64,000 nt of DNA from Treponema pedis. GTDB taxonomy: Bacteria; Spirochaetota; Spirochaetia; Treponematales; Treponemataceae. The notes under the pieces were generated by a model that ran no database searches, had not been told where the DNA came from, and saw only the letters and a list, made by a program, of their open reading frames with translations. The position numbers and the translations under genes are program-made. Every line of letters begins with the position of its first letter. The stretch's first letter is position 1. The stretch spans positions 1,481,367-1,545,366 of the forward strand of contig NZ_CP045670.1 of NCBI RefSeq assembly GCF_017161325.1, given 5' to 3'. Shown one piece after another: positions 53,843-63,480 of this stretch.

Positions 53843-54637
53843 TTAATTTACTGGTTGAATAAAAATTATCGAGAATAAAATTGCAAGTTCCGTTAATTCA
53901 ACTGCGCAGCCGTTTACATCTCCCGTAGTGCCGTCTATTTTTTTATATGCAATTTTTGCAATGATAAAGGTAAGAAAAAATGCAATTAGCGGAAAAAGTA
54001 AATATTTCATTCTGTATGAAAATTCCGCAAGCGTAAAATTAAGGTATTTTAATGAAAACGAAGAAATTTCAGGAGTAAATAAACAGAGAATACAGACGGC
54101 AATAAGCCAAAAGAAAAAACTTATTTTTGAAGCCGATTTATGAAATAAGATGCCTAAGCCGGTTTCTTTTGCAGGTTTTACAAAAACCGCCATACCCACT
54201 CCCGCAAGCCTCGAAATAATTCCCGCTAAAATTAAAATACCTCCATGAGGCATAACACCTGCATAAGCAATATAGCGAGATAAAACGGCAAAGGAAATTC
54301 CGGTTGTACCGAAACTTCCTATTCTAGGGTCGCTCATAATTTCTAAAATTTTTTCTTTTCGTTTGTGTGCTGAAAGAAAGCCGTCCAAGGTGTCGGCTAA
54401 ACCGTCAATATGTAAGCCTCCCGTTAAAAATAAATACAGGATAAGCGAAAGTCCTGCCGCCTCTTCAAGATATGTATTCGATATAAAATAAATCGGAATC
54501 AAAGCGACCGCCTCGATAACTGCTCCTATAAGGGGTAAAAAGAAAAAAGCTTTTTTTAAATTGCTTTCGGTAAATTCGATATTTACCGGAATCGGAATCC
54601 GGGTAAAAAATTGTAAAGCTAAAATAAAACCTTTCAT
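53843..54637 (-). CDS. cobS: adenosylcobinamide-GDP ribazoletransferase
   Basis: Cobalamin synthase, 264 aa membrane protein joining adenosylcobinamide-GDP and alpha-ribazole. Signatures: LQFFTRIPIPVNIEF near the start, GGLHIDGLADTLDGFLSAHKR with the metal-binding Asp residues, SDPRIGSFGTTGI, and GTTGDVNGCAVELTEL at the end. Several hydrophobic helices. Start at 54637 (MKGFILALQFF) with AAAGGAG eight bases upstream; its ATG overlaps the cobU stop as ATGA. A longer apparent frame into cobU results from an indel there. Confidence 0.94.
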   Translation of the reverse strand: MKGFILALQFFTRIPIPVNIEFTESNLKKAFFFLPLIGAVIEAVALIPIYFISNTYLEEAAGLSLILYLFLTGGLHIDGLADTLDGFLSAHKRKEKILEIMSDPRIGSFGTTGISFAVLSRYIAYAGVMPHGGILILAGIISRLAGVGMAVFVKPAKETGLGILFHKSASKISFFFWLIAVCILCLFTPEISSFSLKYLNFTLAEFSYRMKYLLFPLIAFFLTFIIAKIAYKKIDGTTGDVNGCAVELTELAILFSIIFIQPVN

Positions 54638-55182
54638 TTTGTTTCTCCTTTTATTTGTACTGGAATTCCGCATACCGTCAAAAAAAACCTTATCGGCAAT
54701 TTCCGCAAGGGCCGCATTTACCGTTCCTTGAGCATCGGAAAAGCTTCTTGAAAGAGGATTCATAGGTACAAGGCTTGAGCCTACTTCATTCGTTACGATT
54801 ATGAGAGTTCCGTTATTTTTTTTATTGCTTCGATAAGCGAATTTAATTCATTTAAAGATGTATCTATTGTATTTTGCGTATCGCTTGCGGTAATTTTCTC
54901 TTTTCCGTTTGTGCCGTCGAAAAGAATCCGCGAGATTAAATTCGTAACACAATCCAAAAGATAGAATTTTTCATTGCCTATTGCATTTTGTAAATTACGG
55001 TAATCCTCGTAAGTGCGCCACTTACAATTTCTGCGAAGACGGTGCTTTTGTATTCGCTCTTTCATTTCTTCATCGGTAATTGAAGCCGTTGCAATGTAAA
55101 CCGCATTGTTTTCATTTTTTAAAAGTTTTTCGGCATAAGTGGATTTACCGCTTCGCGAGCCGCCGGTAATTAAAATAACCAT
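54634..55182 (-). CDS. cobU: adenosylcobinamide kinase/guanylyltransferase, frame broken twice
   Basis: Phosphorylates adenosylcobinamide and adds GMP. P-loop ITGGSRSGKSTYAEKLL at the N-terminus, HRLRRNCKWRTYED with the guanylylated His, and DCVTNLI. As read it stops after ~127 codons. Adding one A in the 8-base run at 54816-54823 restores LIIVTNEVGSSLVPMNPLSR, and dropping one T in the later T8 run near 54683-54690 restores LTVCGIPVQIKGETK and a stop overlapping the cobS start. The corrected ~182 aa equals the family length. It lies 3 bases after mutS2 on the same strand. Confidence 0.9.
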
Positions 55183-55185
55183 TTA

Positions 55186-57649
55186 TTACTCCAAATTTAC
55201 AATCGTTTTTCCGCTTCCGCCTTCTTCAGGTTTTGCAAAACGGAAATTTTTTACATAATTATTGCTTTTTAAAAAATTGTGCGTTATGTGCTGTAAGATG
55301 CCGTCTCCTTTTCCGTGTATAATTGCAAATTCCGTAACTCCGTGTACCAGGGCCGTATCCATTTGCAGTTGCAAGGCTTTTTGCGCTTCTTCTCCGCGCA
55401 TTCCCAAAAGGCGCAGTTCAAGAGAGGGCATAGTCGGTTTACTATCCGAGTCGGAAATAAGGGTTATAACGGGTTTTGAAAGTTTTAAGTCCGTCTGTTT
55501 TTCCGATATTTCGATATCGTTTTCAGGAACGGTAATTTTTAAGTTATCCATTGCAACAAGCCATTTACCTTTTTTTTCTTCACGGATAATTTCGCCTGAG
55601 CGTTTATAACTTTTTATATAAACCTTTATTCCACGTTGCAATTGCAAAGATTGACTTTGATTGTTTTTATTTTCCTGTTTTTCGGCGGAGGAAAAACGGC
55701 TCTCTTCCTCTATTTTTTCCTGTTCCGTTTTTATAGCTTCGTGTTCGCTTTGAAGACTTTCTTTAAAATCTTCTATCCAATTTTTTACGTTTAAAGTTTT
55801 TTCCCGTGTAAGTTCACCTTCCCGTATTTCGCGTACCAAGTTTTCCAACGCCTTCCGCTTTTCTTCAAAAAAAATGTCCAGTTTTTTTATTCCGTCTTTT
55901 CTAAGTTCAAGTTCTTTTTGCTTTAACCGTAATTCTTTTAAATCGGATTTTCTTCTGTCTTCGCGCAAACGGCGCTCTTCTTCTTTTTTTTGAGTTTCGA
56001 ACTCGTTTAAATCTTCGTGTTTTCTTATAAGTCCCTTAATTAAATCGGAAACATCGGCACGGTTATTTCCCAAATAAAAGCGGGCTTTTTCGACTATTGT
56101 TTCCGGCAATCCGTTCCGTTTTGCAATATCGACCGCATGGCTTTCCCCCGGAACCCCCATCAATATTTTATACGTCGGACTTAGGGTTTTTTCGTTAAAT
56201 TCCACCGAGGCGTTTACGCAGGAGGGGTTTGAATAACCGTAATTTTTTAATGCGCCGTGATGAGTGGTTACGAACACAAAGGATTTTTTTTTCGATTAAG
56301 GCGTCAAGCACGGCCATGGCTATTGCGCAGCCCTCTTGAGGGTCGGTACCGCTTCCGAGTTCATCTAAAACGACTAAACTTTTTTCCGATGCCCTTTGTA
56401 TAATTTCCGCTACGTTTTTCATATGTGCCGAAAACGTGGAAAGGGATTGGTCAAGGGATTGTTCATCGCCTATATCGCAGGCAATAAAATCAAAGTAAGG
56501 AAGTCTTGTTTGCGGCCCTGCCGGGACAGGCCAGCCGGTTTGATTGATTAAAGCAAACAGGGCGGCTGTTTTTAAACTGACGGTTTTACCGCCCGTATTG
56601 GGGCCCGTTATAATAAGCACCTTATCTTCTTTTAAAAGTTTTAAATCGATGGGTACCGCATTTTTTCCCAAAAGCGGGTGCCTTGCCTGATGTAAATAAA
56701 AAGAAGGAGTCCCGTGATTATTTAAATTATACATTGAACTTCCGCATAAAAGTTCGGCCGGAGGTAATGCAAAAACGCAGGATTGAGAGCGTGCCCATCT
56801 TGCAGCTGCGGAAAAACAATCAAGTTCGATAATAGCTTCGCAGCTTTTTTTTATTATTTTAAGATGATTTGCAATTTTTGCAGTAAGCTCAGTTAAAAGC
56901 CGTAAAAGCTCGCGCTCGTATTCGGCATGGGCTGCAAGTAAATTATTATTTTTTAAAACCACCGTTTCAGGTTCAAGATAAAAAGTTTGTCCCGATTGGG
57001 AATACTCGTGAATTATACCCGGTATTCTTCCCTTAAAATTGGAGCGCACCGCTATAACCTGTCTTCCGTCTTTTACGGTAGGTAAGTTTGATTGAAGCAT
57101 TGAACGTGTATATTCATCGGTAAAAAAATTCCGCATTGTTTTTTCAATATCGGTTTCTATTGAAGCGATTTTATTTTTAATTGAGCGCAGGGAAGGTAAA
57201 TCCTGTATTTCTCCGTTTTCATCTATAAACGCAAAAATCAGGTTTTTTAATTCAAACATTTTAGGTATAGCCTTTATAAAACTTACAATCGAGTTTAAAG
57301 CATATTCTTCATTTTGCAAAAAAGGATTAAGCCATTCGTGAAGTTCGCAAACGGCCTTTGCTAAAAGTCCTACCGAGTAAACTCCTTCAATATCGAGAGC
57401 CGCTCCTTCAACTTCAATTCCGTTTAAAAACGGAAGAACGGGCGGACGGTATTTTACGGGAGGAGCATTATAAGAATTAAGGAGAGCAAGAAAATCGTTT
57501 CCGTATTTTTTTTCTTTTTCAATTTGCTTAATATCCGTGTACGGTTTTTTATTTAAACATGTGTTTTTTCCTTCATCGGTTACGCAATAAGAGGCAATTA
57601 TACCGCATATACGCGAAAACTGTAAAACTTCAAGAGTATGTTCGGTCAT
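55186..57649 (-). CDS. mutS2: endonuclease MutS2, frame broken once
   Basis: MutS-like ATPase with C-terminal Smr nuclease domain; acts on recombination intermediates and, in some bacteria, on collided ribosomes. ATPase: [16 protein letters not shown], then [16 protein letters not shown]. The frame shifts at the 9-base T run 56284-56292; with one base fewer it reads [20 protein letters not shown] straight through. The C-terminal part has a coiled coil, a KOW-like segment, and the Smr domain with [10 protein letters not shown]. ~820 aa is normal. Start at 57649 ([13 protein letters not shown]) has GGAG upstream. It heads mutS2-cobU-cobS-cobC. Confidence 0.92.
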
Positions 57650-57886
57650 TTCTTTTTCTCCGATAGGTATTTTAAACAATTATTGTAAACAGAATATAAT
57701 TAAATCTTTTTCTTGTCAAGAAGAAACGAAAAGAGGTGCTGAAATTTTTACTTCCTTTACACTGACAGGTCTCTTTGGCCGTAAAAATATTGGAAGAAAA
57801 CAATGAAATTTTTATACATAGTTTAAGATTTTTCCAGTTATGCCGATAATGGAAATGTAGGCTTTTTTCTACGGAGGTAATTTAAA

Positions 57887-58864
57887 GTGAAAAAAATTAT
57901 TACGGCACTTTTTTTTATTACGCAAGCACTGATTATTTTTGCGCAAACGGAATTGCCGGCAATGCAATCGAGAACGGAGGTTTCAATACGCTTTTATGAT
58001 AGAAGAGTTTATTATCCCGGTGAAAATGCCGCAGAACCGATTTTTCTTCAAGTTTCCATTACAAATAACAATGCAGAGACTTTTCGCTTTAAACTTGCAG
58101 ACGACAGATCCTTTAGTATGGATTTTTCCGTAACGAATACTAAAAACCGCCAATTAAAACATACAGAAACTTGGCTTAAAAAAAGAAACACAAACCGCCA
58201 AATATATTTTAGAGAAATAAGTATAGAACCGGGAGAAACTTATTCGTTTATTGAAAACTTAAAAGATTACATCGAAATTACCGAACCCGGGATTTTTCTT
58301 TTAAGCGGAAGTTTTTTTCCGGAACTAAAACGTTATTCGGATAATTCCGAGGAACATATCAATTCAAACAGGCTCAGCTTGGAAATAAAACCCGCTCCCT
58401 CTGCGGCAGCTTTAGGAAGCCTCCCCGTATCGCAGACAACGGGAGATATTCTTCAAGCAAAACAAATTCCGCCCGATCAGGTTGTAACTTATATTTTAAC
58501 TGCCCGGCAAAAATCCCTTTGGGAACAATTTTTTCTTTACCTCGATTTGGAAAAAATGATAACGCGAGATCCTTCAAGAAATAAACGATTTAAAATGGAA
58601 TCGGAATCGGGAAGAATGAATATGATTGAAATATATAAACGGGAGCTTAGCCAAGAAAGAGTGGATAAAGAAATTGCCGTTATCCCTGTAGATTTTAAAA
58701 TAGAACATACGGGCTATACGGAAACCTTGGCGGAAGTTAAGGTTATAGAATGGTTTGAATATCGCAACTTTAAAGAAAAAAAACGCTTTACCTACTTTTT
58801 AGCTTCGCGTGACGGTGTTTGGACGGTTTACGATTATGTAGTGGAAAATTTAGGAACCGAATAA
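57887..58864 (+). CDS. exported protein, function unknown
   Basis: 325 aa starting at GTG (57887), supported by CGGAGG nine bases upstream. Signal peptide KKIITALFFITQALIIFAQT. The first ~170 residues have an Ig-like/BsuPI-type look (GENAAEPIFLQVSITNNNAETFRFKLADD, ISIEPGETYSFIENLKDYIEI). The second half holds a domain starting VVTYILTARQKSLWEQFFLYL and ending LASRDGVWTVYDYVVENL, which looks like a small cone-shaped (NTF2-like) fold. I do not recognise a named family. The next gene starts 9 bases later, so the two are probably co-transcribed. Confidence 0.7.
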   Translation: MKKIITALFFITQALIIFAQTELPAMQSRTEVSIRFYDRRVYYPGENAAEPIFLQVSITNNNAETFRFKLADDRSFSMDFSVTNTKNRQLKHTETWLKKRNTNRQIYFREISIEPGETYSFIENLKDYIEITEPGIFLLSGSFFPELKRYSDNSEEHINSNRLSLEIKPAPSAAALGSLPVSQTTGDILQAKQIPPDQVVTYILTARQKSLWEQFFLYLDLEKMITRDPSRNKRFKMESESGRMNMIEIYKRELSQERVDKEIAVIPVDFKIEHTGYTETLAEVKVIEWFEYRNFKEKKRFTYFLASRDGVWTVYDYVVENLGTE

Positions 58865-58873
58865 GGATACAAA

Positions 58874-59569
58874 ATGAAAGCAATGTTAGTTTCCGAAGCT
58901 GTCGATTTAGGCGAAAAGCTGAAGCCTATTTTTAGAAAAAACAGTTTTGAGTTAATCCATTACCGTTCTCCGGTAAAAGCTCTCGATAACATGGAAGAAA
59001 TTTTACCAGATGCCGTAATTATAAACGCCATTGATTTTCCGCGTCACTGGAAGGTAATTACTCAATATATCCGGTGGGATACCGCTAAAGAAAAAATAAT
59101 AATAATTCTTTTAACGAGTAACAACTTTGTAGAATCCGATGCAGATAAGGCTATAAAAATAGGCGTTCAGGGAATTATCGAAATACGGGACGGTAATTTT
59201 TCGTGTATATTTACGGAATTAAAAAAGATTTTTGCACGTTACGGCTATGCCTCAAAAAGCGGCACGGATAATGACGGCCTTGCGGAACAAGTACAATTCT
59301 TATTTACTAATCCCGTGACCGAAGTGATTATAACTGGGACCGTAAAAAACCTTACAAAAACGGGACTCTCCTTTTTACCCGATATGCCTGCAAATACCGC
59401 AGAATTAAAAGAAGGGGAAATTTTAAATCAGTGTTCTTTAAAAATAGAAAATAACGTTATTGTCCCTTCATGCAAGGTTAAATCCAATAATCAGCTTATT
59501 GAACTGAGCTTTACCGATTTAAGATTGCACGACCAAAATATCATAACATACTTTTTAAATGCACAATAA
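58874..59569 (+). CDS. pseudo-receiver/PilZ-like protein
   Basis: 231 aa. The N-terminal ~125 residues follow the CheY-like pattern (MLVSEAVDLGEKLKPIFRKN, DAVIINAIDFPRHW, IIILLTSNNFVES), but the phosphoacceptor strand reads INA where Asp should be, so phosphorylation is unlikely. The C-terminal ~95 residues look like a PilZ barrel (VIITGTVKNLTKTGLSFLP, with NLTKTG in place of D/NxSxxG). The arginine motif RxxxR needed for cyclic di-GMP binding is not visible. It may be a degenerate effector acting through protein contacts. Downstream radical SAM gene overlaps it. Confidence 0.68.
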   Translation: MKAMLVSEAVDLGEKLKPIFRKNSFELIHYRSPVKALDNMEEILPDAVIINAIDFPRHWKVITQYIRWDTAKEKIIIILLTSNNFVESDADKAIKIGVQGIIEIRDGNFSCIFTELKKIFARYGYASKSGTDNDGLAEQVQFLFTNPVTEVIITGTVKNLTKTGLSFLPDMPANTAELKEGEILNQCSLKIENNVIVPSCKVKSNNQLIELSFTDLRLHDQNIITYFLNAQ

Positions 59570-60415
59570 AGTTTATAAATTAATCTTATCGGAAAAAACG
59601 GAATGAATATATTCCGCGGCTGTACGCACGGCTGTATTTATTGCGATTCGCGCAGCCTATGTTACAACATGAGGCACGATTTTGAAGATATTGAAATAAA
59701 AGTAAATGCAACGGAACTGTTAAAAGAAGCCATTAAAAAAAAGAAAAAAAGCTGTATGATAGGCACGGGAAGTATGAGCGACCCGTACCTTAACTCGGAA
59801 AAAGATTTAAATATTATGCGCTCGTGTTTACAGCTGATTTACGATTACGGTTTCGGTATTTCCGTTTTAACGAAATCCGACTTAATCTTAAGGGACTTGG
59901 ACCTTTTAAAAAAAATAAATAAAAAAACAAAATGTGTAGTACAAATGACCCTTACAACCTATGACGAAGCTTTGTGTAAAATAATTGAACCTAATGTATG
60001 CACTACAAAACGCAGATTTGAAGTGCTTAATATTTTAAAAGAAGAGGGGATTCCTACGGTTGTTTGGTTTACACCGATTTTACCCTTTATAAACGACACG
60101 GAAGAAAATATTACGGGTATATTGGATTATTGTATCAAAGCCGGAGTCTTCGGAATTATTTTTTTCGGTATAGGGCTTACATTAAGGGAAGGAAACCGTG
60201 AATACTTTTATAAAAATCTTGATAAGAGTTTTCCCGGCATAAAAGAAAAATATATAAAACTTTACGGCTCCTCTTATATAGTAAACTCTCCCGACAATAC
60301 AAGACTTTCCAATCTGTTTTTTAAAATTTGCAGCCGAAACGGTATCGTTTGCAATAACGATGAAATTTTTAAATTTATCAATACATTTGAAGAAAAAGAA
60401 GGTTGTTTATTTTAA
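59559..60415 (+). CDS. SPL-like radical SAM protein, frame broken near its start
   Basis: Radical SAM enzyme of the spore-photoproduct-lyase-like family (COG1533 type). Cluster motif GCTHGCIYCDSRSLCYN gives CxxxCxxC; GTGSMSDPYLNSEKDL and TKSDLILRDLDLL follow. As read the first start is 59603. Adding one A to the run at 59593-59598 connects the frame to an ATG at 59559 overlapping the PilZ gene, giving the expected upstream segment (NKVYKLILSEKNGMNIFRGC). The family substrate is unknown; non-sporulating bacteria have many members. About 285 aa when corrected. Confidence 0.78.
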
Positions 60416-60454
60416 GCGGCTCGAGCAGTCTTATTCGAGCGGCTCGAGCAGTCT
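60415..60454. repeat. two 17-base direct repeats
   Basis: AGCGGCTCGAGCAGTCT at 60415-60431 and again at 60438-60454, separated by 6 bases. The first overlaps the stop region of the radical SAM gene. It is G+C-rich compared with its surroundings. Confidence 0.85.
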
Positions 60455-60471
60455 CAATGAAGTTTTTACCT

Positions 60472-60520
60472 GCCTGAATCCCGTTACGGGGTGCCCGTTT
60501 TTTAATAATTCAGGCATTTT
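60472..60520. terminator. compound hairpin between convergent genes
   Basis: Outer arms GCCTGAAT (60472-60479) and ATTCAGGC (60508-60515), with an inner CCCG-TTA-CGGG hairpin followed by GGGTGCCCGTTTTTTT. It is followed by ATTTT on the plus strand and is suitable to end both transcripts. Confidence 0.65.
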
Positions 60521-60544
60521 ATGTAATCTTATGAGTATTTAGGT

Positions 60545-62712
60545 TTATAGAGAGGAAAGAATTCCTTGTATCTCTTCGGCTTTTTTATAGTTGGGATTTT
60601 TGGTTAAAAGGGTTTCCAGTATTAATTTTGCGTCCGCTTTTTTATCAAGACTTACATACAGTTTACCCAATTCGTAGTAGCTGTCCCAATTTGCCGAGTC
60701 TATTTTTATAATTTGTGTGTATACGTCCGCGGCGTTTTCTTTTAAGTTTGCGGAAATATAGGCTGCCGCCAAGTTTTGTTTTGCCGTGATATTTCTGGGC
60801 TGGGCTTTTACAGCTTCTGAATAGTGCGTTATCGATTTATTAAAATCGTTTTTAAGTCCGTACAGTTTTCCCAAGTTGGTGTTTACTTCAAAGTTGCGCG
60901 GTTCCAGTTTATAGGCTTCGGCAAGATACGGTTCGGCTTCGCTTAAGTTATCACCGTCCAAATACATTCTGCCTAAGTTGATATAGGGTTTTGCATAGGC
61001 TTTGTTCGCTTCAACGGCGTTTAGGTATGATTGTTTCGCTTCTTCTTTTTTCCGTTTTTTTCAAGGGCAAGGCCGTATGTGTATAAAATGCGTGCGTCCC
61101 GACTTTTCATATTATAAGCTTTTTCCGCATTAGCAAGGGCATCCGTATTTTTTCCCAATTCTACCTGTACTGTGGCAAGGTTGTAGTAGGTTATAGCTTC
61201 GTTTTCTCCAAGGGTTAGAGCTTCTTTAAAGTGTCTTTCGGCGTTTTGGTACTGTCCGAGTTCCGCATATACTTGAGCCATTTCTCGTAAGGCTGAAAGG
61301 TTTGCAGGCTCGTAAGAAACGGTTTTTTTATAGTATTCCACAGCTTGTGAGAATTTTCTTTGCTGTTTGCTTATACGGGCAAGTTCTATAAGGGCCTTTA
61401 CGTGGTCTTCTTTTAGTTTTACGGTTGCGGAAAATGCGGAATAAGCTTCGTTTTCGCTTCCGAGTTTTTTGCATGTAAGGCCGAGGTTGTAAAAGGCGGA
61501 TTCAAAGTTCGGATTTGATTTTGTACTTTGTAAAAATGCGTTTTTCGCTTTTTGGTATTGTCCGCGCGCATAGTATTTTTTACCCAGTTCGTAGTTGTAT
61601 AAATAGTTGTTCGGGTCCAGCGCTTGGGCTTTTTCCAGTTCCACAAGGGCGGCTTGTTCCTGTTTTTGAGTGTCTGCAATTTGGGAGTATTTGTAATGGC
61701 TTTTTGCAATTTGCCCGTCTTCGTTTACCGATTTTTTTATGTAGGAGTCGGCTTCCTGCAAGGCTGAGGCTGAATTTGCGGGTTCCGGCTCGTAGGTTGC
61801 ATATTCATGCATCGCTTCGGCCATTTGGTAGTATCCGTTTGCTGCAAATTTGGAATCGTCTTTAGGCATTTGGGCGTCCGCTTGGGAAAAGGCTGTTTTC
61901 GCACCATTAAGGTCTTTGTTTTTAAGGGCGTTTTTTCCTACTTCAACTAAACGGGAAATTTCCTGTAATGAGGCTTTTTTTCGAGCGGTTTGTTCCGCAG
62001 CATCTTTTTGTTTTTGTTCTTCAAGCCGTTTTTTATCCGCCTCTTCTCTAGCCTTTGCTATGGCTGCCTCTTCTTTTCTTTTAGCTTCGGCAAGAGCTGC
62101 TTCCTCTTTGCGTTTTTTTTCGGCGTTTTCACGCTCTTTTTTTTCTTTGGCTAAACGCTCTTCTTCCGTTTTTTTGCGTTCTTTTTCTTCGGCATCGCGT
62201 TTTGCTTTTTCTTCAGCTTCTTTTTGCCGTTTTGTAATGTCGGCCTTTTTCTTTGATTCGGCTTCCGCAAGAGCTTTTTGTTCTTGTATAAGAGCCTCGT
62301 GTTTTTTACGCGCTTCTTCCGTCCGTTTTAATGCTTCTTCGACCTTTCTCTTTTTTTCGGCAGCGGCTTCTTCTTCTTTTTCTTTGGCTGAAATATTGCC
62401 TTTCCCCGCGTCCAAGCTTTTATTTACTTCTTCGGCTTGTTTTAAGCGTTCGGCTTCCAAAAGGGCTAATTCGCTTTCTCTTTCTTTTTTTGCCGCTTCC
62501 AGTTCCGCATCTATTTTCGCTCTTTTTTCTTCAAGGCGGGCAAGTTCTTCTTTTTCGGCTTCAATTTTTGCTTTGGTTTCGGAATCGAGTTCATAAGCGT
62601 AGTTTGCATTGTTTTGTTTTTTTGAACTGAATAAAAAAATTCCACCTATTATAAGCAGGGCCAGTAACACACCGCTCAAAATTCCTATTAAAAATTTCTG
62701 AAAATCAGTCAA
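60545..62712 (-). CDS. membrane-anchored coiled-coil TPR protein, frame broken once
   Basis: About 722 aa when corrected. One N-terminal membrane helix (FLIGILSGVLLALLIIGGIF), a TolA-like charged coiled coil rich in Glu/Lys/Ala over residues ~45-245, then at least ten TPR units (for example NYLYNYELGKKYYARGQYQK, AITYYNLATVQVELGKNTDA). As read the frame ends after LEKNGKKKKRNNHT. Adding one A in the run at 61046-61051 restores GKKEEAKQSYLNAVEANKAY and joins the last four TPR units to the stop at 60545. Probably an envelope scaffold or assembly factor; the upstream TPR gene overlaps its start. Confidence 0.8.
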
Positions 62713-63443
62713 GTTCGTTTTCCTCCGAATAATTTATAGTGTTTTCCGCTCCTGCGGAAACCGCATTTGCATCGTCTACCGATGAAAGGTTTGAATTTAC
62801 TTCATTCATCAATTGTCTGTACCGTTCTTCAGCAGCACGGCGTTCCGCCTCTTCCGCAGCTTTTTTAGCTTCGGCAAGGGCTTGGGCTTTTAAAGCTTCT
62901 TCTTTTGCACTTTCCAAAAGTGCTATCATTTTTTGAATTGACGGACGCTGAACGGTATTGTGTTCCAAGTTTAAATAAATTTTATAATCTTGTAAAGCAC
63001 CCTCGTGTTTATCCAGTTTGATTCTTGCGTTTGCCCTGTTTAAAAAGGAGGGGGAGTAAATACCGTTTGCCGCAATGGAATCGTTATAAGCCTGTTCCGC
63101 AGCATCGTAGCGGCTTTGCAGGAAATAAATATTTCCTATATTGTATGAGTAAAGATAGGAGTTTACCGAATCGCTTTTTCTCCCCATAGAAAGGTATGAA
63201 AGAGCTTCCGTGTATTTTCCGCAACGGAAATAGGCAACTCCCAGATATAGATAAACTGAAGGCGGAGTTCCCGGTTCTTTGCTGGCAGCAAAGAGGGCGG
63301 CAGCCGCCTGTTCGGGCTTATCGTCCGCTAATAATTTTTTACCTTCCGTAAAGTAATCAATACAGTAAACGAACGAAAAAAAGCACAAAAAAACGAAAAA
63401 ACGCCGTTTTTTTCATATTTAAGCAATAAAAATGAGCTTTCAT
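62705..63443 (-). CDS. exported TPR protein, frame broken in the signal peptide
   Basis: About 245 aa. Four to five TPR units (SVYLYLGVAYFRCGKYTEAL, YNIGNIYFLQSRYDAAEQAY) followed by a Lys/Glu/Ala helix and a short acidic tail. The visible frame starts inside a hydrophobic stretch without a good start. With one base fewer in the 7-base A run at 63376-63382 (plus strand), it joins an ATG at 63443 with GGAGG ten bases upstream and a signal peptide KKTAFFRFFVLFSFVYC. It overlaps the next TPR gene by 8 bases, so the pair is one operon. Confidence 0.72.
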
Positions 63444-63480
63444 ATTTGACATTCCCTCCTAAAAATTATACCATATAGAT

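Noticed and set aside
55183-57720. Cobalamin riboswitch controlling cobU-cobS-cobC
   Set aside because: The genes follow mutS2 with 3 bases between, and no B12-box-like structured leader is seen before mutS2 or cbiD.
61850-62596. Plus-strand 248-codon frame rich in Ser/Phe/Ala
   Set aside because: It is the complement of the Glu/Lys/Ala coiled coil of the TPR protein; composition explains the open frame.
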